Positions 25,997-38,574 of a stretch of 64,000 nucleotides of DNA are shown in pieces. The stretch lies in the NCBI RefSeq assembly GCF_900116195.1, contig NZ_FOZW01000004.1, positions 124,001 to 188,000 on the forward strand, written 5' to 3'. Within the stretch, counting starts at the first letter, position 1. Every line of letters starts with the position of its first letter. The DNA is from Alloyangia pacifica (GTDB lineage Bacteria > Pseudomonadota > Alphaproteobacteria > Rhodobacterales > Rhodobacteraceae). Below the pieces are notes generated by a model, which was not told the DNA's origin, did not search any database, and saw nothing but the letters and a program-made list of their open reading frames with translations. Both the position numbers and the translations under genes were made by a program.

Positions 25997-26956
25997 CTAG
26001 TTGGCGGCGATCTTCAGGTCTTCGAGCAGGTTTTTCAACACCAGAAAGTCACCGGAGGCGGCGCAATCGGGCATGGTGAGCGTGAGATCGCGGGCGCGCA
26101 GATTGCTGCCCAGCCGGTGCTCCAGCGTCTGTGCCTCGATCTCCTGGCCGCAGTTCGCCTCCGTGATCTCGGCCTCGATGGTCAGCGAGACGGCGCCAGC
26201 CTTCTTCGCCGCTGCGGCGGGGAAGGTGTAGACCTCGGCCATGCGGGCCTCCGGGCTCTCGGCATCGCCGAGACGGGTCAGGAATCCGCCCTCTCCGCGG
26301 GCCGTGCGGGCCAGATCGCCAGCGGAGGCGGCCCAGACATGGCCCGCCTCGTCGCCCGCCGCGCCGAATTCGTTCGCGTGCAGGGCGAGCCCGCTCTTGC
26401 CGCGCCATTGTAGTGCCACGCGGTCGTAGAAGGGCAGCGCGGGAACCTCGGCCATGGCGGTCGCACCCGCGCCGTTGGCGAAGGAGGCGATGAACAGCGC
26501 CTGCTCGGCCAGCGCGGGCACCTCGACGCGGAGCGTACCGTCGGGCTGGGTGACCTCGGTGAACATCAGGCCGTTGTGGTGGAGTGTCACGCGCTCGGAG
26601 GCGAAGCAGGGGGCTTCAAGCGACAGCGTGACCATTGCCCCGGCACCGGTTCGGGCTTCCATGGTGACGGCACAATCGGTGGGGCGGGCCTCGCTTTCCT
26701 CGGGCAGCACGGCGGGAGCGATCTGTGGCTCCGCCACCGCGGCGGCGAGCTGATGCTGCGGCGCGGGCAGGCGCGCCTCTGCCGCGCGATCGGAGGGGAG
26801 ACTGGGCAACGCGGCCGAGGAGGTGTCCTCGATCTGCGCCAGCTGCATGACACTGGCGCGCTTGCCGCGGGCGTCGTGCTGCTGCATGGCAAAGCCGATG
26901 CTGACGGCGGCACAGAGGGTCACAACGGCCAGCCTGTAGGTCTTCATCCGTCCCAT
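25997..26956 (-). CDS. exported protein of unknown function
   Basis: A 319-residue protein if started at ATG 26956 (the ATG at 26947 also works). It has an N-terminal signal or anchor (YRLAVVTLCAAVSIGFAM), then a proline/alanine linker and a conserved-looking domain from about residue 80 containing CAVTMEARTGAGAMVTLSLEAPC. I recognise no catalytic motif. Homologues in Rhodobacteraceae are sometimes labelled translocase because of the nearby secA, which is not evidence of function. It lies between the phosphate-binding/OmpA fusion and secA on the same strand, with a terminator between it and secA. Confidence 0.7.
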   Translation of the reverse strand: MGRMKTYRLAVVTLCAAVSIGFAMQQHDARGKRASVMQLAQIEDTSSAALPSLPSDRAAEARLPAPQHQLAAAVAEPQIAPAVLPEESEARPTDCAVTMEARTGAGAMVTLSLEAPCFASERVTLHHNGLMFTEVTQPDGTLRVEVPALAEQALFIASFANGAGATAMAEVPALPFYDRVALQWRGKSGLALHANEFGAAGDEAGHVWAASAGDLARTARGEGGFLTRLGDAESPEARMAEVYTFPAAAAKKAGAVSLTIEAEITEANCGQEIEAQTLEHRLGSNLRARDLTLTMPDCAASGDFLVLKNLLEDLKIAAN

Positions 26957-27036
26957 GGTAGTCCCCGACACTAGAACTCGTACGGGAAACAATCTGCCCC
27001 GGAAAAGAGGCATGGTTGCGGCGACCGGGTGGAGTC

Positions 27037-27076
27037 AAAAGGGCGGGCCCGGGGCATTTGTGCCCCGGACCCGCCC
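27037..27076 (-). terminator. intrinsic terminator after secA
   Basis: Read on the minus strand, a 16-bp stem with one internal mismatch (27076-27061 with 27056-27041) closes a 4-nt loop and ends in TTTT. It lies 33 bp after the secA stop. Confidence 0.8.
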
Positions 27077-27108
27077 CGGAAAGTCAGTTCGAAAAGTCAG
27101 CCGCCGGC

Positions 27109-29832
<2,724 letters not shown>

Positions 29833-30016
29833 TTGGCCTGCCTGTGCTGTCTGACAAAGTCGTGTTCTGCGTGAGGCATCCGCTTGCCCGCCTCGCACTC
29901 AACCCATATGACACAGGGGAACGACCGGCCTTGCAGAGCCTTTTGGCGATGTAAGCGGCAGGCCGGTAAGTGTCAACGCCGCCCGGTGGCGGGCGGCCAA
30001 CTGGAAGGACGCCTAG

Positions 30017-30892
30017 ATGCCCAAAACCCTCACCACACTGGGGGCGGCCGCGCTCGCCCTGACCCTTGCGCTGCCCCTTCACGCCCAGGATCAGGCTGCG
30101 GAGCAGACCGAGGAGCTGAGCGCCGATACCGTCGTGGCCACGGTGAACGGCACGGACATCACCCTCGGCGAGATGCTTGTCGTGCGCGCCAGCCTGCCCG
30201 AACAGTACCAGCAGCTTGGCGACGACGTCCTCTGGGACGGCATCCTCGACCAGCTGGTGCAGCAAGAAGTGCTGGCGCAGGACGAGAAGGCCGTCGAGAC
30301 CAAGCGCGTGGACCTGTCGCTGAAGACCGAACGCCGCACGCTGCTGGCCGCCGAGACCGTGTCGGCCGTGGCCGATGCCGCTGTGACCGACGAGGCGCTG
30401 CAGGCCGCCTATGACGCGCAGTTCGCCGATGCCGAGCAAGGCCAGGAGTACAATGCCTCGCACATCCTCGTGGAGAGCGAGGACGAGGCCAAGGCAATCA
30501 TCGAAGAGCTGAACGGCGGCGCTGACTTCGCGGAAGTTGCGAAAGAGAAGTCGACCGGCCCGTCCGGCCCCAACGGCGGCGAGCTGGGCTGGTTCAGTGC
30601 CGGCATGATGGTCGAGCCGTTCCAGGCGGCGGTCGAGACCATGGAGGCAGGCGCGATCTCCGAGACGCCGGTGCAGACCCAGTTCGGCTGGCATGTGATC
30701 AAGCTCAACGAGACCCGCGCCAAGGAAGCGCCGAAGCTCGACGAAGTGCGCGATCAGCTGGCGCAGCAGGTGCAGCAGGAGGCCGTGGCCGCCTACATGG
30801 ACGAGGCTGAATCCGGCGCCGAGATCACCCGCAAAGCATCGGGGGATGTCGATCCCTCCGTTCTCTCCAACTTCCAGCTGCTGGAGGACTGA
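30017..30892 (+). CDS. periplasmic parvulin-type peptidyl-prolyl isomerase
   Basis: A 291-residue exported protein. After a signal peptide (ending LPLHAQ) comes an N-terminal helical chaperone part (about 30-145), then a parvulin domain (about 147-240) with ASHILVESEDEAKAIIEEL, DFAEVAKEKSTGPSGPNGGELGWF and FGWHVIKL. The family catalyses cis-trans isomerisation of prolyl bonds and assists outer-membrane protein folding. It resembles PrsA or SurA relatives, with one parvulin domain. AAGGA ribosome site before the ATG. It ends 1 bp before the GTG start of argJ, so the two are coupled. Confidence 0.88.
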   Translation: MPKTLTTLGAAALALTLALPLHAQDQAAEQTEELSADTVVATVNGTDITLGEMLVVRASLPEQYQQLGDDVLWDGILDQLVQQEVLAQDEKAVETKRVDLSLKTERRTLLAAETVSAVADAAVTDEALQAAYDAQFADAEQGQEYNASHILVESEDEAKAIIEELNGGADFAEVAKEKSTGPSGPNGGELGWFSAGMMVEPFQAAVETMEAGAISETPVQTQFGWHVIKLNETRAKEAPKLDEVRDQLAQQVQQEAVAAYMDEAESGAEITRKASGDVDPSVLSNFQLLED

Positions 30893-32122
30893 GTGGCCAA
30901 GACCCTCGCCGTTTCCCCGCTGGCCCCTGCGGCCTTTCCCGACCTGCCGGTGATCGACGGGGTGCGTTTCGCCTCCGTCGCGGCGGGGGTGCGCTACGCG
31001 GGACGCACCGACGTCATGCTCGCCCTGCTCGACGCGGGCAGCACCATGGCGGGGGTCTTCACCCGCTCTGCCACGCGGTCGGCCCCGGTGCTCGACTGCC
31101 AGGCCAAGATCGGCGGCGCCTCGGACGAGGGCGTCGCGATCATCGTGAACTCGGGCAACTCCAACGCCTTCACCGGCCGCAACGGCATCGAGTCCACCCG
31201 CGCGGTGACTTCGGCGGTGGCGGCGGCGACCGGCCTGCCCGAGGCGCGCGTCTTTTCGTCCTCGACGGGGGTGATCGGCGAGCCGCTGCCGCACGAGCGC
31301 ATCACCGCCAAGGTGGATGAGCTGGTGGCTTCTCTCGATGCGACCGGCATTGCCGGCGCGGCCAAGGCGATCATGACCACCGACACCTTCCCCAAGGGCT
31401 CGACCGTCACGGTCGACCTGCCGGGCGGGCCGGTGAAGATCGCCGGGATCGCCAAGGGCTCGGGCATGATCGCGCCCGACATGGCGACGATGCTGGTCTA
31501 CATCTTCACCGACGCGAAGGTGCCGCAGCCGCTGCTGCAGACGCTGGTCAGCCAGATCAACGACCGCAGCTTCAACTGCATCACCGTCGACAGCGACACC
31601 TCGACCTCGGACACGCTGCTCATGGGCGCCACCGGCGCCTCGGGCGTCGCGGTGACCGAGGCCGACAGCGCCTTTGCCGAGGCGCTCGAGGGCGTGTTCC
31701 TCGATCTCGCGCATCAGGTGGTGAGGGACGGTGAGGGGGCGACCAAGTTCGTCACCGTCACGGTGACCGGCGCGGCCTCGGACGCGGATGCCCGTACCCA
31801 CGCCATGGCGATCGCCAACTCGCCGCTGGTCAAGACCGCCATCGCCGGCGAGGACCCGAACTGGGGCCGCATCGTCATGGCGATCGGCAAGTCCGGTGCC
31901 GCGGCGGATCGCGACCTGTTGACCATTCGCTTCGGCGATGTCCTCGTCGCCGAGAAGGGCTGGCGCTCGCCGGACTACCGCGAGGAAGATGGGGCGCGGC
32001 TGATGAAAGAGCCCGAGATCACCATCTCGGTCGATCTCGGTCTCGGGCAGGGCACATCCACCGTCTGGACCTGCGACCTGACCCACGGCTACATCTCTAT
32101 CAACGCCGATTACCGCTCCTGA
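30893..32122 (+). CDS. argJ: bifunctional ornithine acetyltransferase/N-acetylglutamate synthase
   Basis: A 409-residue arginine-biosynthesis enzyme. It transfers the acetyl group from N-acetylornithine to glutamate and can also use acetyl-CoA. ArgJ cleaves itself into two chains before a nucleophilic threonine, here T199 in IAPDMATMLVYIF, with GSGMIAP just ahead. NSGNSNAFTG, the EDPNWGRIVMAIGKSG region and YISINADYRS at the C-terminus are family signatures. The start codon is GTG (30893), one base after the parvulin stop. A terminator follows. Confidence 0.96.
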   Translation: MAKTLAVSPLAPAAFPDLPVIDGVRFASVAAGVRYAGRTDVMLALLDAGSTMAGVFTRSATRSAPVLDCQAKIGGASDEGVAIIVNSGNSNAFTGRNGIESTRAVTSAVAAATGLPEARVFSSSTGVIGEPLPHERITAKVDELVASLDATGIAGAAKAIMTTDTFPKGSTVTVDLPGGPVKIAGIAKGSGMIAPDMATMLVYIFTDAKVPQPLLQTLVSQINDRSFNCITVDSDTSTSDTLLMGATGASGVAVTEADSAFAEALEGVFLDLAHQVVRDGEGATKFVTVTVTGAASDADARTHAMAIANSPLVKTAIAGEDPNWGRIVMAIGKSGAAADRDLLTIRFGDVLVAEKGWRSPDYREEDGARLMKEPEITISVDLGLGQGTSTVWTCDLTHGYISINADYRS

Positions 32123-32161
32123 GCGGTTGCCTCTCGGTCGAGAGGCACATATCCCGTAGAG

Positions 32162-32187
32162 CGCGAGGGGTTTTCCCCTCGCGTTTT
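32162..32187 (+). terminator. intrinsic terminator after argJ
   Basis: CGCGAGGGG (32162-32170) pairs with CCCCTCGCG (32175-32183) around TTTT and is followed by TTTTC. It separates argJ from mutT. Confidence 0.8.
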
Positions 32188-32208
32188 CACATCTGACGGA
32201 AGCGCCCC

Positions 32209-32610
32209 ATGAAGAAGATCGTCCTCGTCTCCGCCGTTGCCCTGATCGACGTGGAGGGCCGCGTGCTGCTGGCTCAGCGCCCCGAGGGCAAATCCATGGC
32301 CGGTCTCTGGGAATTCCCGGGCGGCAAGGTCGAGGCGGGCGAAACCCCCGAGGCGGCGCTCATCCGCGAACTGCACGAGGAGCTGGGGATCGAGACCTGG
32401 GACAGCTGCCTTGCGCCGCTGACCTTCGCCTCGCACGCCTATGACGATTTCCATCTGCTGATGCCGCTCTTTGCCTGCCGTAAATGGCAGGGCGTGCCGC
32501 AGGCGCGCGAAGGCCAGGTACTGAAATGGGCCCGTGCGCGTGACCTGACAAACTACCCGATGCCCCCTGCAGACGTTCCTCTGATTCCGATTCTCAGGGA
32601 TTTGCTGTGA
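32209..32610 (+). CDS. mutT: (d)NTP pyrophosphohydrolase MutT
   Basis: A 133-residue Nudix hydrolase. The Nudix box fits G-x5-E-x7-R-E-U-x-E-E-x-G-U exactly from G39 to I61 (GGKVEAGETPEAALIREL, then HEELGI). MKSMAGLWEFPGGK-type N-terminal residues and the size match MutT, which removes 8-oxo-dGTP from the nucleotide pool to prevent A:T to C:G errors. The assignment of 8-oxo-dGTP as substrate is from the family. The ribosome site is weak (GGAAG). It is followed by the AT-rich gap holding the 40-residue gene. Confidence 0.92.
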   Translation: MKKIVLVSAVALIDVEGRVLLAQRPEGKSMAGLWEFPGGKVEAGETPEAALIRELHEELGIETWDSCLAPLTFASHAYDDFHLLMPLFACRKWQGVPQAREGQVLKWARARDLTNYPMPPADVPLIPILRDLL

Positions 32611-32676
32611 TCAAGGGTTTTTTATCCTTTCGGATAGTCTGATCACAAAATCAGCGAAAAAACATGCAAGATTGCC

Positions 32677-32682
32677 TATAAT
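32677..32682 (+). promoter_or_regulatory. TATAAT element upstream of the 40-residue gene
   Basis: A perfect TATAAT at 32677-32682 lies 88 bp before the small gene. No convincing -35 element was found at 16-18 bp upstream, so its use is uncertain. The whole stretch 32611-32769 is AT-rich and non-coding, and contains a TGATCA-bounded dyad near 32609-32645. Confidence 0.3.
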
Positions 32683-32769
32683 TGAAACAGAAATGTGCAA
32701 GATTTATGTAGTTTTGTTGCTGACCTTGCGGTAATACTTTGCGCATAGAGTTTTAGTTGAGGACACAAC

Positions 32770-32892
32770 ATGTTGCGAACCATCATCATGGGTAGCTGCA
32801 TTTCGGTCCAGGGCTTTCTTGAGAAGACTCTTCCCGATGGACGCATCATGGTGCGCGTCGGGCAGCAGATCTTCACCGGGCGCCCGGTCTGA
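32770..32892 (+). CDS. 40-residue conserved-looking small protein, function unknown
   Basis: A complete 41-codon reading frame (ATG 32770, TGA 32890-32892) coding for a 40-residue protein starting MLRTIIMGSCISVQGFL and ending GQQIFTGRPV. Evidence that it is real: a GAGG ribosome site about 8 nt before the ATG, GC-biased third positions in contrast to its AT-rich upstream region, and a strong terminator only 26 bp after the stop. I believe similar short peptides occur in other Rhodobacteraceae but cannot verify this. No transmembrane segment, signal peptide or known domain is visible; the VQGxxxxxLPDGRIMVRVG pattern looks like a small beta-strand fold. Confidence 0.65.
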   Translation: MLRTIIMGSCISVQGFLEKTLPDGRIMVRVGQQIFTGRPV

Positions 32893-32917
32893 ATTGACGC
32901 CCACAGAAGTCAACGAC

Positions 32918-32953
32918 ATACGGGTCGCCTGAAAAGGCGGCCCGTATTTTTTT
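32918..32953 (+). terminator. strong intrinsic terminator after the 40-residue gene
   Basis: ATACGGGTCGCCT (32918-32930) pairs with AGGCGGCCCGTAT (32935-32947), one T-G pair, GAAA loop, followed by a run of seven T. It is one of the best terminators in the window. Confidence 0.9.
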
Positions 32954-33048
32954 GTCCTGAGCTTGGAGTGGGATGGCGCGCCGGAAAATTTGTGCGCGGC
33001 CAATGGAATTCCCCGAACCTCGCGACCGAAAGCGTCTCTGTTCAAAAG

Positions 33049-33080
33049 AAAGAGCCGGCGACATATGTCGCCGGCTCTTT
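33049..33080 (-). terminator. terminator after infB, potentially bidirectional
   Basis: A perfect 14-bp stem AAAGAGCCGGCGAC (33049-33062) with GTCGCCGGCTCTTT (33067-33080), loop ATAT. On the minus strand it runs into TTTCTTTTG. It lies 33 bp after infB and also faces the transcript of the 40-residue gene. Confidence 0.8.
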
Positions 33081-33112
33081 GCATGTCGGATGCCCGGAAA
33101 GGGCAGGGGAGA

Positions 33113-35638
33113 TCAGAGCGAGCGCTCGACTTCCTCGCGCTCGAAGATCTCGATGACATCGTTGGGCCGAATGTCGTCGTAGTTCTCGAAGGCCATGCCG
33201 CATTCCTGACCGGACTGCACTTCGGCAACCTCGTCCTTGAAACGCTTGAGGGTCTTCAGCGTGCCTTCGTGGATCACCACGTTGTCGCGCAGCAGGCGGA
33301 CGCCTGCGGAGCGGCGAGCGACGCCCTCGGTGACCAGACAGCCGGCGACCTTGCCGACGTTGGAAACCTTGAAGACTTCCTTGATGTTCGCGTAGCCGAT
33401 GAAGTTCTCGCGGATTTCGTTCGACAGCAGGCCGGAAGCCGCCGCTTTCACATCGTCCACGAGGTCGTAGATCACCGAGTAGTACCGGATCTCCACGCCC
33501 TTCTGGTTGGCCGCATTGCGGGCCGGAGCGTTGGCACGAACGTTGAAGCCGATGACCGGGCAGCCCGAGGCTTCGGCAAGGCCGATGTCGGTCTCGGTGA
33601 TCGCGCCCACACCGGAGTGGATGACGCGCACGCGCACCTCGTCGTTGCCGACCTTCTCGAGAGCCTGAACGATCGCTTCGGTCGAGCCCTGCACGTCCGC
33701 TTTCACGATAACGGGCAGTTCCGAGACGCTCTCGTCGTCCTTGGCCTTCTGCATCAGCTGCTCGAGGGTCGTCGCGGCACCGGCTGCGGCGCGCTTGTCC
33801 TTCGAGACCTGTGCACGGTACTCGGCGATCTCGCGGGCCTGCGCCTCGGTCTCGGTGACGTTGAGAACGTCGCCTGCCTCGGGCGTGCCATTGAGACCCA
33901 GCACCTCGACGGGCACCGACGGGCCGGCTTCCTGCACGCGCTCACCCTTGTCGTTGATCAGCGCACGGACCTTGCCGTACTGCTCGCCCACGACGAAGAT
34001 ATCGCCCTGCCTCAGCGTGCCGTTCTGAACGAGCACGGTCGCGACCGGGCCGCGGCCCACGTCGAGCTGCGCTTCGATCACGGCACCAAGTGCGGCGCGG
34101 TTCGGGTTGGCCTTGAGCTCGAGAATCTCGGCCTGAAGAGCGATGGCTTCGAGCAGCTCGTCGAGGCCCTTGCCGGTCTTGGCCGACACCTCGACGTCCT
34201 GCACGTCACCCGACATCTCTTCGACGACGATCTCGTGCTGCAGCAGGTCGGTGCGGACCTTGGTCGGGTTCGCGTCCGGCTTGTCGCACTTGTTGATCGC
34301 GACGATCATCGGCACGCCGGCGGCCTTCGCGTGGCTGATGGCCTCGACGGTCTGCGGCATGACCGCATCGTCCGCGGCAACCACCAGAACCACGATGTCC
34401 GTCACCTGTGCACCACGCGAGCGCATCGAGGTGAAGGCCGCGTGGCCGGGGGTGTCGAGGAACGACAGGACCGCGCCGCTGTCGGTGGTCACCTGATAGG
34501 CGCCGATGTGCTGCGTGATGCCGCCGGCTTCGCCGGAGGTCACGTTGGCATTGCGGATCGCGTCGAGCAGCGAGGTCTTGCCGTGGTCGACGTGGCCCAT
34601 GATCGTGATGACCGGCGGGCGGCCCTGCAGATCCTCGGGAGCGTCTTCGGCGACCTTGATCACATCCTCGACGTCGGCATCGGACACGCGGGTCACGCGG
34701 TGGCCGAATTCCTCGATGATGAGTTCCGCGGTGTCGGCGTCGATGGTCTGGTTCTGCGTCGCCATGATGCCGCTCTGCATCAGCGACTTCACGACATCGG
34801 CCACGCGTTCCGCCATGCGGTTCGCCAGCTCAGCGACGGTGATCGCCTCGGGAAGCTGAACGTCGCGCACGACCTTCTCACGCTGCTGGCTGCCGCCCAT
34901 CGCCTTCTGACGCGCACGCTCCTGCTTGCGCTTCATCGCGGCCATGGACTTCTGCCGACCGCCTTCGCCGCCCAGAGCCTGGTTCAGCGTCAGCTTGCCG
35001 GAGCGGCGTGCACCGTCGTCGCGGCCACGGGCCGAACGACCGCGCTCTTCGCGCTCGCGCTCTGCCTTGCGCTGCGGCTGAGCCGCGGGCTTGGCCGAAG
35101 CGGGGGCGCCACCGGCGCGTGCCGGACCTGCTGCCGCATCGTTGCCGGCTGCTGCTGCAGCCTTCTTGGGCGCGGCTTCCGCCTTCTTGGCAGCTTCCGC
35201 CGCCTCGGCAGCTTCGCGGGCCTTGCGTGCCTCTTCCTCGGCTTTCGCCTTGGCACGCTCTTCGGCCTCGCGCTGCTCGCGCTCTTTCTGTTCCTTTTCG
35301 GCGCGCAGGCGCTCACGCTCCTCGGCGCGGGCCTTTTCCTCGGCCTCGCGCTGAGCAGTCTCTTCGGCTTCGCGCGCCTTGGCGGCCTGCAGCGCGCGCA
35401 GCCGGCGTTCCATCTCCGAGTCGGAGATGCCCGCCGGGCGCTTGCCCGATCCGCCATGCGATCCGCCGCCCGAACCCTTTGCACCGCCAGCGGCGCCCGT
35501 TTTCGGGACCACGACGCGTTTGCGCTTGGTTTCCACCACGACGTTTTTTGTGCGGCCGTGGCTGAAGCTCTGCTTCACGTTCCCCGAGTGGGACCCGCCG
35601 CGCAAACCCAAAGTCTTCTTGCCGTCGTTATCGCTCAT
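33113..35638 (-). CDS. infB: translation initiation factor IF-2
   Basis: An 841-residue GTPase that places initiator tRNA on the 30S subunit. The N-terminus (about 1-260) is the long charged alanine/glutamate/arginine-rich region typical of the full-length form. The GTPase domain follows with GHVDHGKTS (about 345) and [10 protein letters not shown] and [10 protein letters not shown]. Beta-barrel domain and C-terminal domains end with [19 protein letters not shown]. Length is normal. The start lies 10 bp after the ylxR stop, so it is the last gene of the rimP-nusA-ylxR-infB operon and ends at the palindromic terminator. Confidence 0.97.
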   Translation of the reverse strand: MSDNDGKKTLGLRGGSHSGNVKQSFSHGRTKNVVVETKRKRVVVPKTGAAGGAKGSGGGSHGGSGKRPAGISDSEMERRLRALQAAKAREAEETAQREAEEKARAEERERLRAEKEQKEREQREAEERAKAKAEEEARKAREAAEAAEAAKKAEAAPKKAAAAAGNDAAAGPARAGGAPASAKPAAQPQRKAEREREERGRSARGRDDGARRSGKLTLNQALGGEGGRQKSMAAMKRKQERARQKAMGGSQQREKVVRDVQLPEAITVAELANRMAERVADVVKSLMQSGIMATQNQTIDADTAELIIEEFGHRVTRVSDADVEDVIKVAEDAPEDLQGRPPVITIMGHVDHGKTSLLDAIRNANVTSGEAGGITQHIGAYQVTTDSGAVLSFLDTPGHAAFTSMRSRGAQVTDIVVLVVAADDAVMPQTVEAISHAKAAGVPMIVAINKCDKPDANPTKVRTDLLQHEIVVEEMSGDVQDVEVSAKTGKGLDELLEAIALQAEILELKANPNRAALGAVIEAQLDVGRGPVATVLVQNGTLRQGDIFVVGEQYGKVRALINDKGERVQEAGPSVPVEVLGLNGTPEAGDVLNVTETEAQAREIAEYRAQVSKDKRAAAGAATTLEQLMQKAKDDESVSELPVIVKADVQGSTEAIVQALEKVGNDEVRVRVIHSGVGAITETDIGLAEASGCPVIGFNVRANAPARNAANQKGVEIRYYSVIYDLVDDVKAAASGLLSNEIRENFIGYANIKEVFKVSNVGKVAGCLVTEGVARRSAGVRLLRDNVVIHEGTLKTLKRFKDEVAEVQSGQECGMAFENYDDIRPNDVIEIFEREEVERSL

Positions 35639-35648
35639 TAAGATTCTC

Positions 35649-36302
35649 TTATCCTTTCCGGCGGCCCTTGCCGCCCGCGGCAGCCCCTGCTGCCGCTTTC
35701 GCGTCTGCCGATGCGACGCGCAGGCCCTTCAAACGTTGGGCCTCCTCTACAACACGTTTGGTGAGTCCACCAGCGCCAAGCGCGGCATGTATCACCTTTT
35801 CACGTCCGAAGGCCAGCCCCAGTTCGTCTGCGGTGAGCCAGCCGATGTAGTTCCCCCCGTAGGGAGTACTCAATTTCGTCTTCCCGCGGGCCGATCCGTC
35901 CTCGGCCTGGATCAGGACGCGGGCTTCCTCTTTCGAGAGCCAGTCCTTCACCTTCTCGTAGCCCGAGACGGCGCCGCCGCCCTTGCGGGCGAGGCTGATC
36001 AGCTCGACAACCCGGCGGGCGAGCATGCCCTCCAAGAGATCGGGCAGCCCCTCGGGCACCGTCACCGGGGCCTTGGCCGCGCGGGCAAAGAGACCCTTGC
36101 CCGCCGCCTTTTCCAGGGCCTTACGGTCGGCCGACACCCAGATGCCCCGACCGGGCAGCTTGCCCGCGAGGTCGGGAACGACCTGGCCCTCAGGCCCGAC
36201 CACGAAACGGATCAGACCGCCCTTGGGCTCCACATCGCCGGTGGCGATGCAGCGCCGCTCGGGGCCGTCAGCCCTGTCCTTTTCCTGACCTCCGCGACTC
36301 AT
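35649..36302 (-). CDS. ylxR: RNA-binding protein YlxR (DUF448) with L7Ae-like domain
   Basis: A 217-residue protein. An N-terminal DUF448 domain (about 15-95, with [21 protein letters not shown] and [12 protein letters not shown]) is followed by a ribosomal-protein L7Ae-like domain (about 105-190, [18 protein letters not shown]). In most bacteria YlxR and YlxQ are separate neighbours between nusA and infB; here, as in many alphaproteobacteria, both are on one chain. The tail is alanine/glycine/lysine-rich. Start ATG at 36302 is set 7 bp after the nusA stop. Likely a nucleic-acid-binding partner of transcription or ribosome assembly, precise role unknown. Confidence 0.9.
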   Translation of the reverse strand: MSRGGQEKDRADGPERRCIATGDVEPKGGLIRFVVGPEGQVVPDLAGKLPGRGIWVSADRKALEKAAGKGLFARAAKAPVTVPEGLPDLLEGMLARRVVELISLARKGGGAVSGYEKVKDWLSKEEARVLIQAEDGSARGKTKLSTPYGGNYIGWLTADELGLAFGREKVIHAALGAGGLTKRVVEEAQRLKGLRVASADAKAAAGAAAGGKGRRKG

Positions 36303-36309
36303 CTGGGGT

Positions 36310-37941
36310 TCAGGCCTCCGCCTCGTCCGACTCGCCATCCTCGGCATCGAGCTCGTCGCCCTCTGCCGCGCTGGCAACCAGTTCCTCGGGGTCGACCCAG
36401 CCCAGCATAACGCGGGCGGTCATGATCAGGTTCTGCGCCTCGTCGAGGTCGACGCCGAATTTCTCGAGCAGACCATCGTCCTTCTGGCGCTGTCCGTCGA
36501 CCGTGGTCCAGCCACCGGCCAGTTCCCAGTCGGCGCAGGTCGCGAAGTCTTCGAGCGACTTGATGCCGTCTTCGGCCAGTGCCTCTACCATCTGGGGAGT
36601 GAGGCCCTCGAATTCAACAAGGCTGTCCTCGACACCCAGCTCGCGGGCCTTCTCGAGCGCCTTGCGGGCCTGCTCTTCGAGGAATTCGCGGGCGCGGGTC
36701 TGCAGTTCCTCGGCGGTGCCTTCGTCGACGCCATCGATGACCAGCAGCTCGTCGAGCTCGACGTAGGCGACTTCCTCGAGGTTGCTGAAGCCTTCGGCAA
36801 CCAGCAGCTGGGCAAAGAACTCGTCAACGTCCAGCGTGTCCATGAACAGCTTGGTACGAACTTCGAACTCGGCCTGGCGGCGCTTGCTCTCTTCTTCCTC
36901 GGTCATGATGTCGATGTCGAGACCGGTCAGCTGCGAGGCGAGACGCACGTTCTGGCCGCGGCGGCCGATGGCCAGCGACAGCTGCTCGTCGGGGACGACG
37001 ACCTCGATGCGCTCGGCATCCTCGTCGAGGACCACCTTCGACACTTCGGCCGGCTGCAGCGCGTTGACGAGGAAGGTCGGCATGTCCTCGTTCCACGGGA
37101 TGATGTCGATCTTCTCGCCCTGCAGTTCGTTCACGACGGCCTGCACGCGGCTACCGCGCATACCGACGCAGGCGCCCACGGGGTCGATCGAGCCGTCATA
37201 GGAGATGACGCCGATCTTGGCGCGCGAGCCGGGGTCACGGGCCACGGCCTTGATCTCGATGATGCCATCGTAGATTTCCGGCACTTCCATCTTGAAGAGC
37301 TCGGCCATGAATTCCGGCGCGGTCCGCGACAGGAAGATCTGCGGGCCGCGGGCCTCGCGGCGCACGTCCTTGACGTAGCAGCGGATGCGGTCGCCGGGAC
37401 GATAGCTTTCGCGGCCGATCTTCTCGTTGCGGCGCAGGATGGCTTCGCCACGGCCGACGTCGACGATGACGTTGCCGTATTCCTCGCGCTTGACCTGACC
37501 GTTGATGATCGTGCCCTGACGGTCCTTGAACTCTTCGTACTGGCGGTCGCGCTCGGCTTCGCGCACCTTTTGCAGGATCACCTGCTTGGCGCTCTGCGCG
37601 GCAATACGGCCGAGGTCCACCGGCGGGACTTCCTCGACATAGGTGTCGCCCACCTTGGGGTCGGCCATGTATTGCTTGGCCTGCTGGACGGTCATCTCGG
37701 CCTGGTAGTTCTCGAGGAGATCATCCTCGACCACGGTGCGCACGCGGGTGAAGCTGGCGCGACCGGTCTTGCGGTCGATCTTCACGCGGATGTCCATCTC
37801 CGAGCCGTAGCGGCTCTTGGCGGCGCGGGCGAGGCTCTCTTCCATCGCTTCGATCACCAGCGAGGGGTCGATCATTTTCTCGCGGGCGACGGCTTCGGCG
37901 GTCTGCAGAAGCTCGAGCTGGTTGGCAGAGGTGATTGCCAT
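36310..37941 (-). CDS. nusA: transcription termination/antitermination factor NusA
   Basis: A 543-residue RNA-polymerase-binding protein. The N-terminal domain ([21 protein letters not shown]) binds polymerase, an S1 domain follows, then two KH domains (the region [28 protein letters not shown] is the first KH signature). The C-terminus holds helix-hairpin-helix-type acidic repeats and an acidic tail rich in Glu and Asp. It modulates pausing, intrinsic termination and rRNA antitermination. It starts 4 bp after the rimP stop. Confidence 0.96.
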   Translation of the reverse strand: MAITSANQLELLQTAEAVAREKMIDPSLVIEAMEESLARAAKSRYGSEMDIRVKIDRKTGRASFTRVRTVVEDDLLENYQAEMTVQQAKQYMADPKVGDTYVEEVPPVDLGRIAAQSAKQVILQKVREAERDRQYEEFKDRQGTIINGQVKREEYGNVIVDVGRGEAILRRNEKIGRESYRPGDRIRCYVKDVRREARGPQIFLSRTAPEFMAELFKMEVPEIYDGIIEIKAVARDPGSRAKIGVISYDGSIDPVGACVGMRGSRVQAVVNELQGEKIDIIPWNEDMPTFLVNALQPAEVSKVVLDEDAERIEVVVPDEQLSLAIGRRGQNVRLASQLTGLDIDIMTEEEESKRRQAEFEVRTKLFMDTLDVDEFFAQLLVAEGFSNLEEVAYVELDELLVIDGVDEGTAEELQTRAREFLEEQARKALEKARELGVEDSLVEFEGLTPQMVEALAEDGIKSLEDFATCADWELAGGWTTVDGQRQKDDGLLEKFGVDLDEAQNLIMTARVMLGWVDPEELVASAAEGDELDAEDGESDEAEA

Positions 37942-37945
37942 GGTC

Positions 37946-38530
37946 TTAGTCCTCCTGAGCGGCCGCGTCGTCGGCCTCGATGTCGTCGAATTTGGTTTCG
38001 TCCACTTCCTGCGCCTTGCGGGCGCGGAGCATGTCGCGGATCAGATCGTCGGTGAGCACCAGCTTGGCGTCCGACAGCCAGTCGAACTGCAATCCGATGG
38101 TCTGCTCTTCGTCGCCGTTCTCGATGTTGAGCAGCACTTCGTCGCCCTCGACCCCGGCGACCACGCCGCGCCAGCGCTTGCGGCCGTCGATCATCTCGGC
38201 GGTCTCGATCTTCACCTCGTAGCCCTCGAAGGTCTCGAAGTCCTTGAGGCGAGTAAGCGGGCGGTCGATGCCGGGCGAGGATACCTCGAGCGTGTAGGCG
38301 TCGATGATGGGATCCTCGACGTCGAGCACGGCGGAAACCGCGGTCGATATATCGGCACATTCATCGACTTCGATGCCGCCTTCGGGGCGCTCGGCCATGA
38401 TCTGCAGGGTCGCCGTCTTGCCGCCCATGAGGCGGATGCGCACGAGCTCGAATCCCATGTCCTCGATGACCGGGCCGACGATCTCGGCGAGGCGCTTGTC
38501 CAGCGATGATTTGGCGATGAGGTCGGTCAT
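37946..38530 (-). CDS. rimP: ribosome maturation factor RimP
   Basis: A 194-residue 30S-assembly factor. The N-terminal domain contains the conserved [19 protein letters not shown], followed by [19 protein letters not shown] and [20 protein letters not shown], all RimP signatures. The C-terminus has an acidic extension ending [10 protein letters not shown]. The frame is open beyond the start, but ATG 38530 after AAGGAG is the correct one. First gene of the nusA-infB operon; a terminator-like hairpin lies in its leader. Confidence 0.94.
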   Translation of the reverse strand: MTDLIAKSSLDKRLAEIVGPVIEDMGFELVRIRLMGGKTATLQIMAERPEGGIEVDECADISTAVSAVLDVEDPIIDAYTLEVSSPGIDRPLTRLKDFETFEGYEVKIETAEMIDGRKRWRGVVAGVEGDEVLLNIENGDEEQTIGLQFDWLSDAKLVLTDDLIRDMLRARKAQEVDETKFDDIEADDAAAQED

Positions 38531-38551
38531 TCTTCCGACTCCTTCGGAAAC

Positions 38552-38574
38552 AAAAATACGGGCTCGCGGCCCGT
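38552..38574 (-). promoter_or_regulatory. terminator-like hairpin in the rimP leader (candidate attenuator)
   Basis: On the minus strand, ACGGGC (38574-38569) pairs with GCCCGT (38563-38558) around a 5-nt loop and is followed at once by ATTTTTG. The next feature on that strand is the rimP ribosome site about 10 nt further on. No minus-strand gene ends nearby, so it is not the tail of another transcript. It could cause premature termination that is sensitive to NusA. Confidence 0.45.

Noticed and set aside
32963..35641. An 892-codon plus-strand frame opposite infB
   Set aside because: A mirror of the infB codons; histidine/aspartate-rich composition typical of antisense reading of GC-rich genes.
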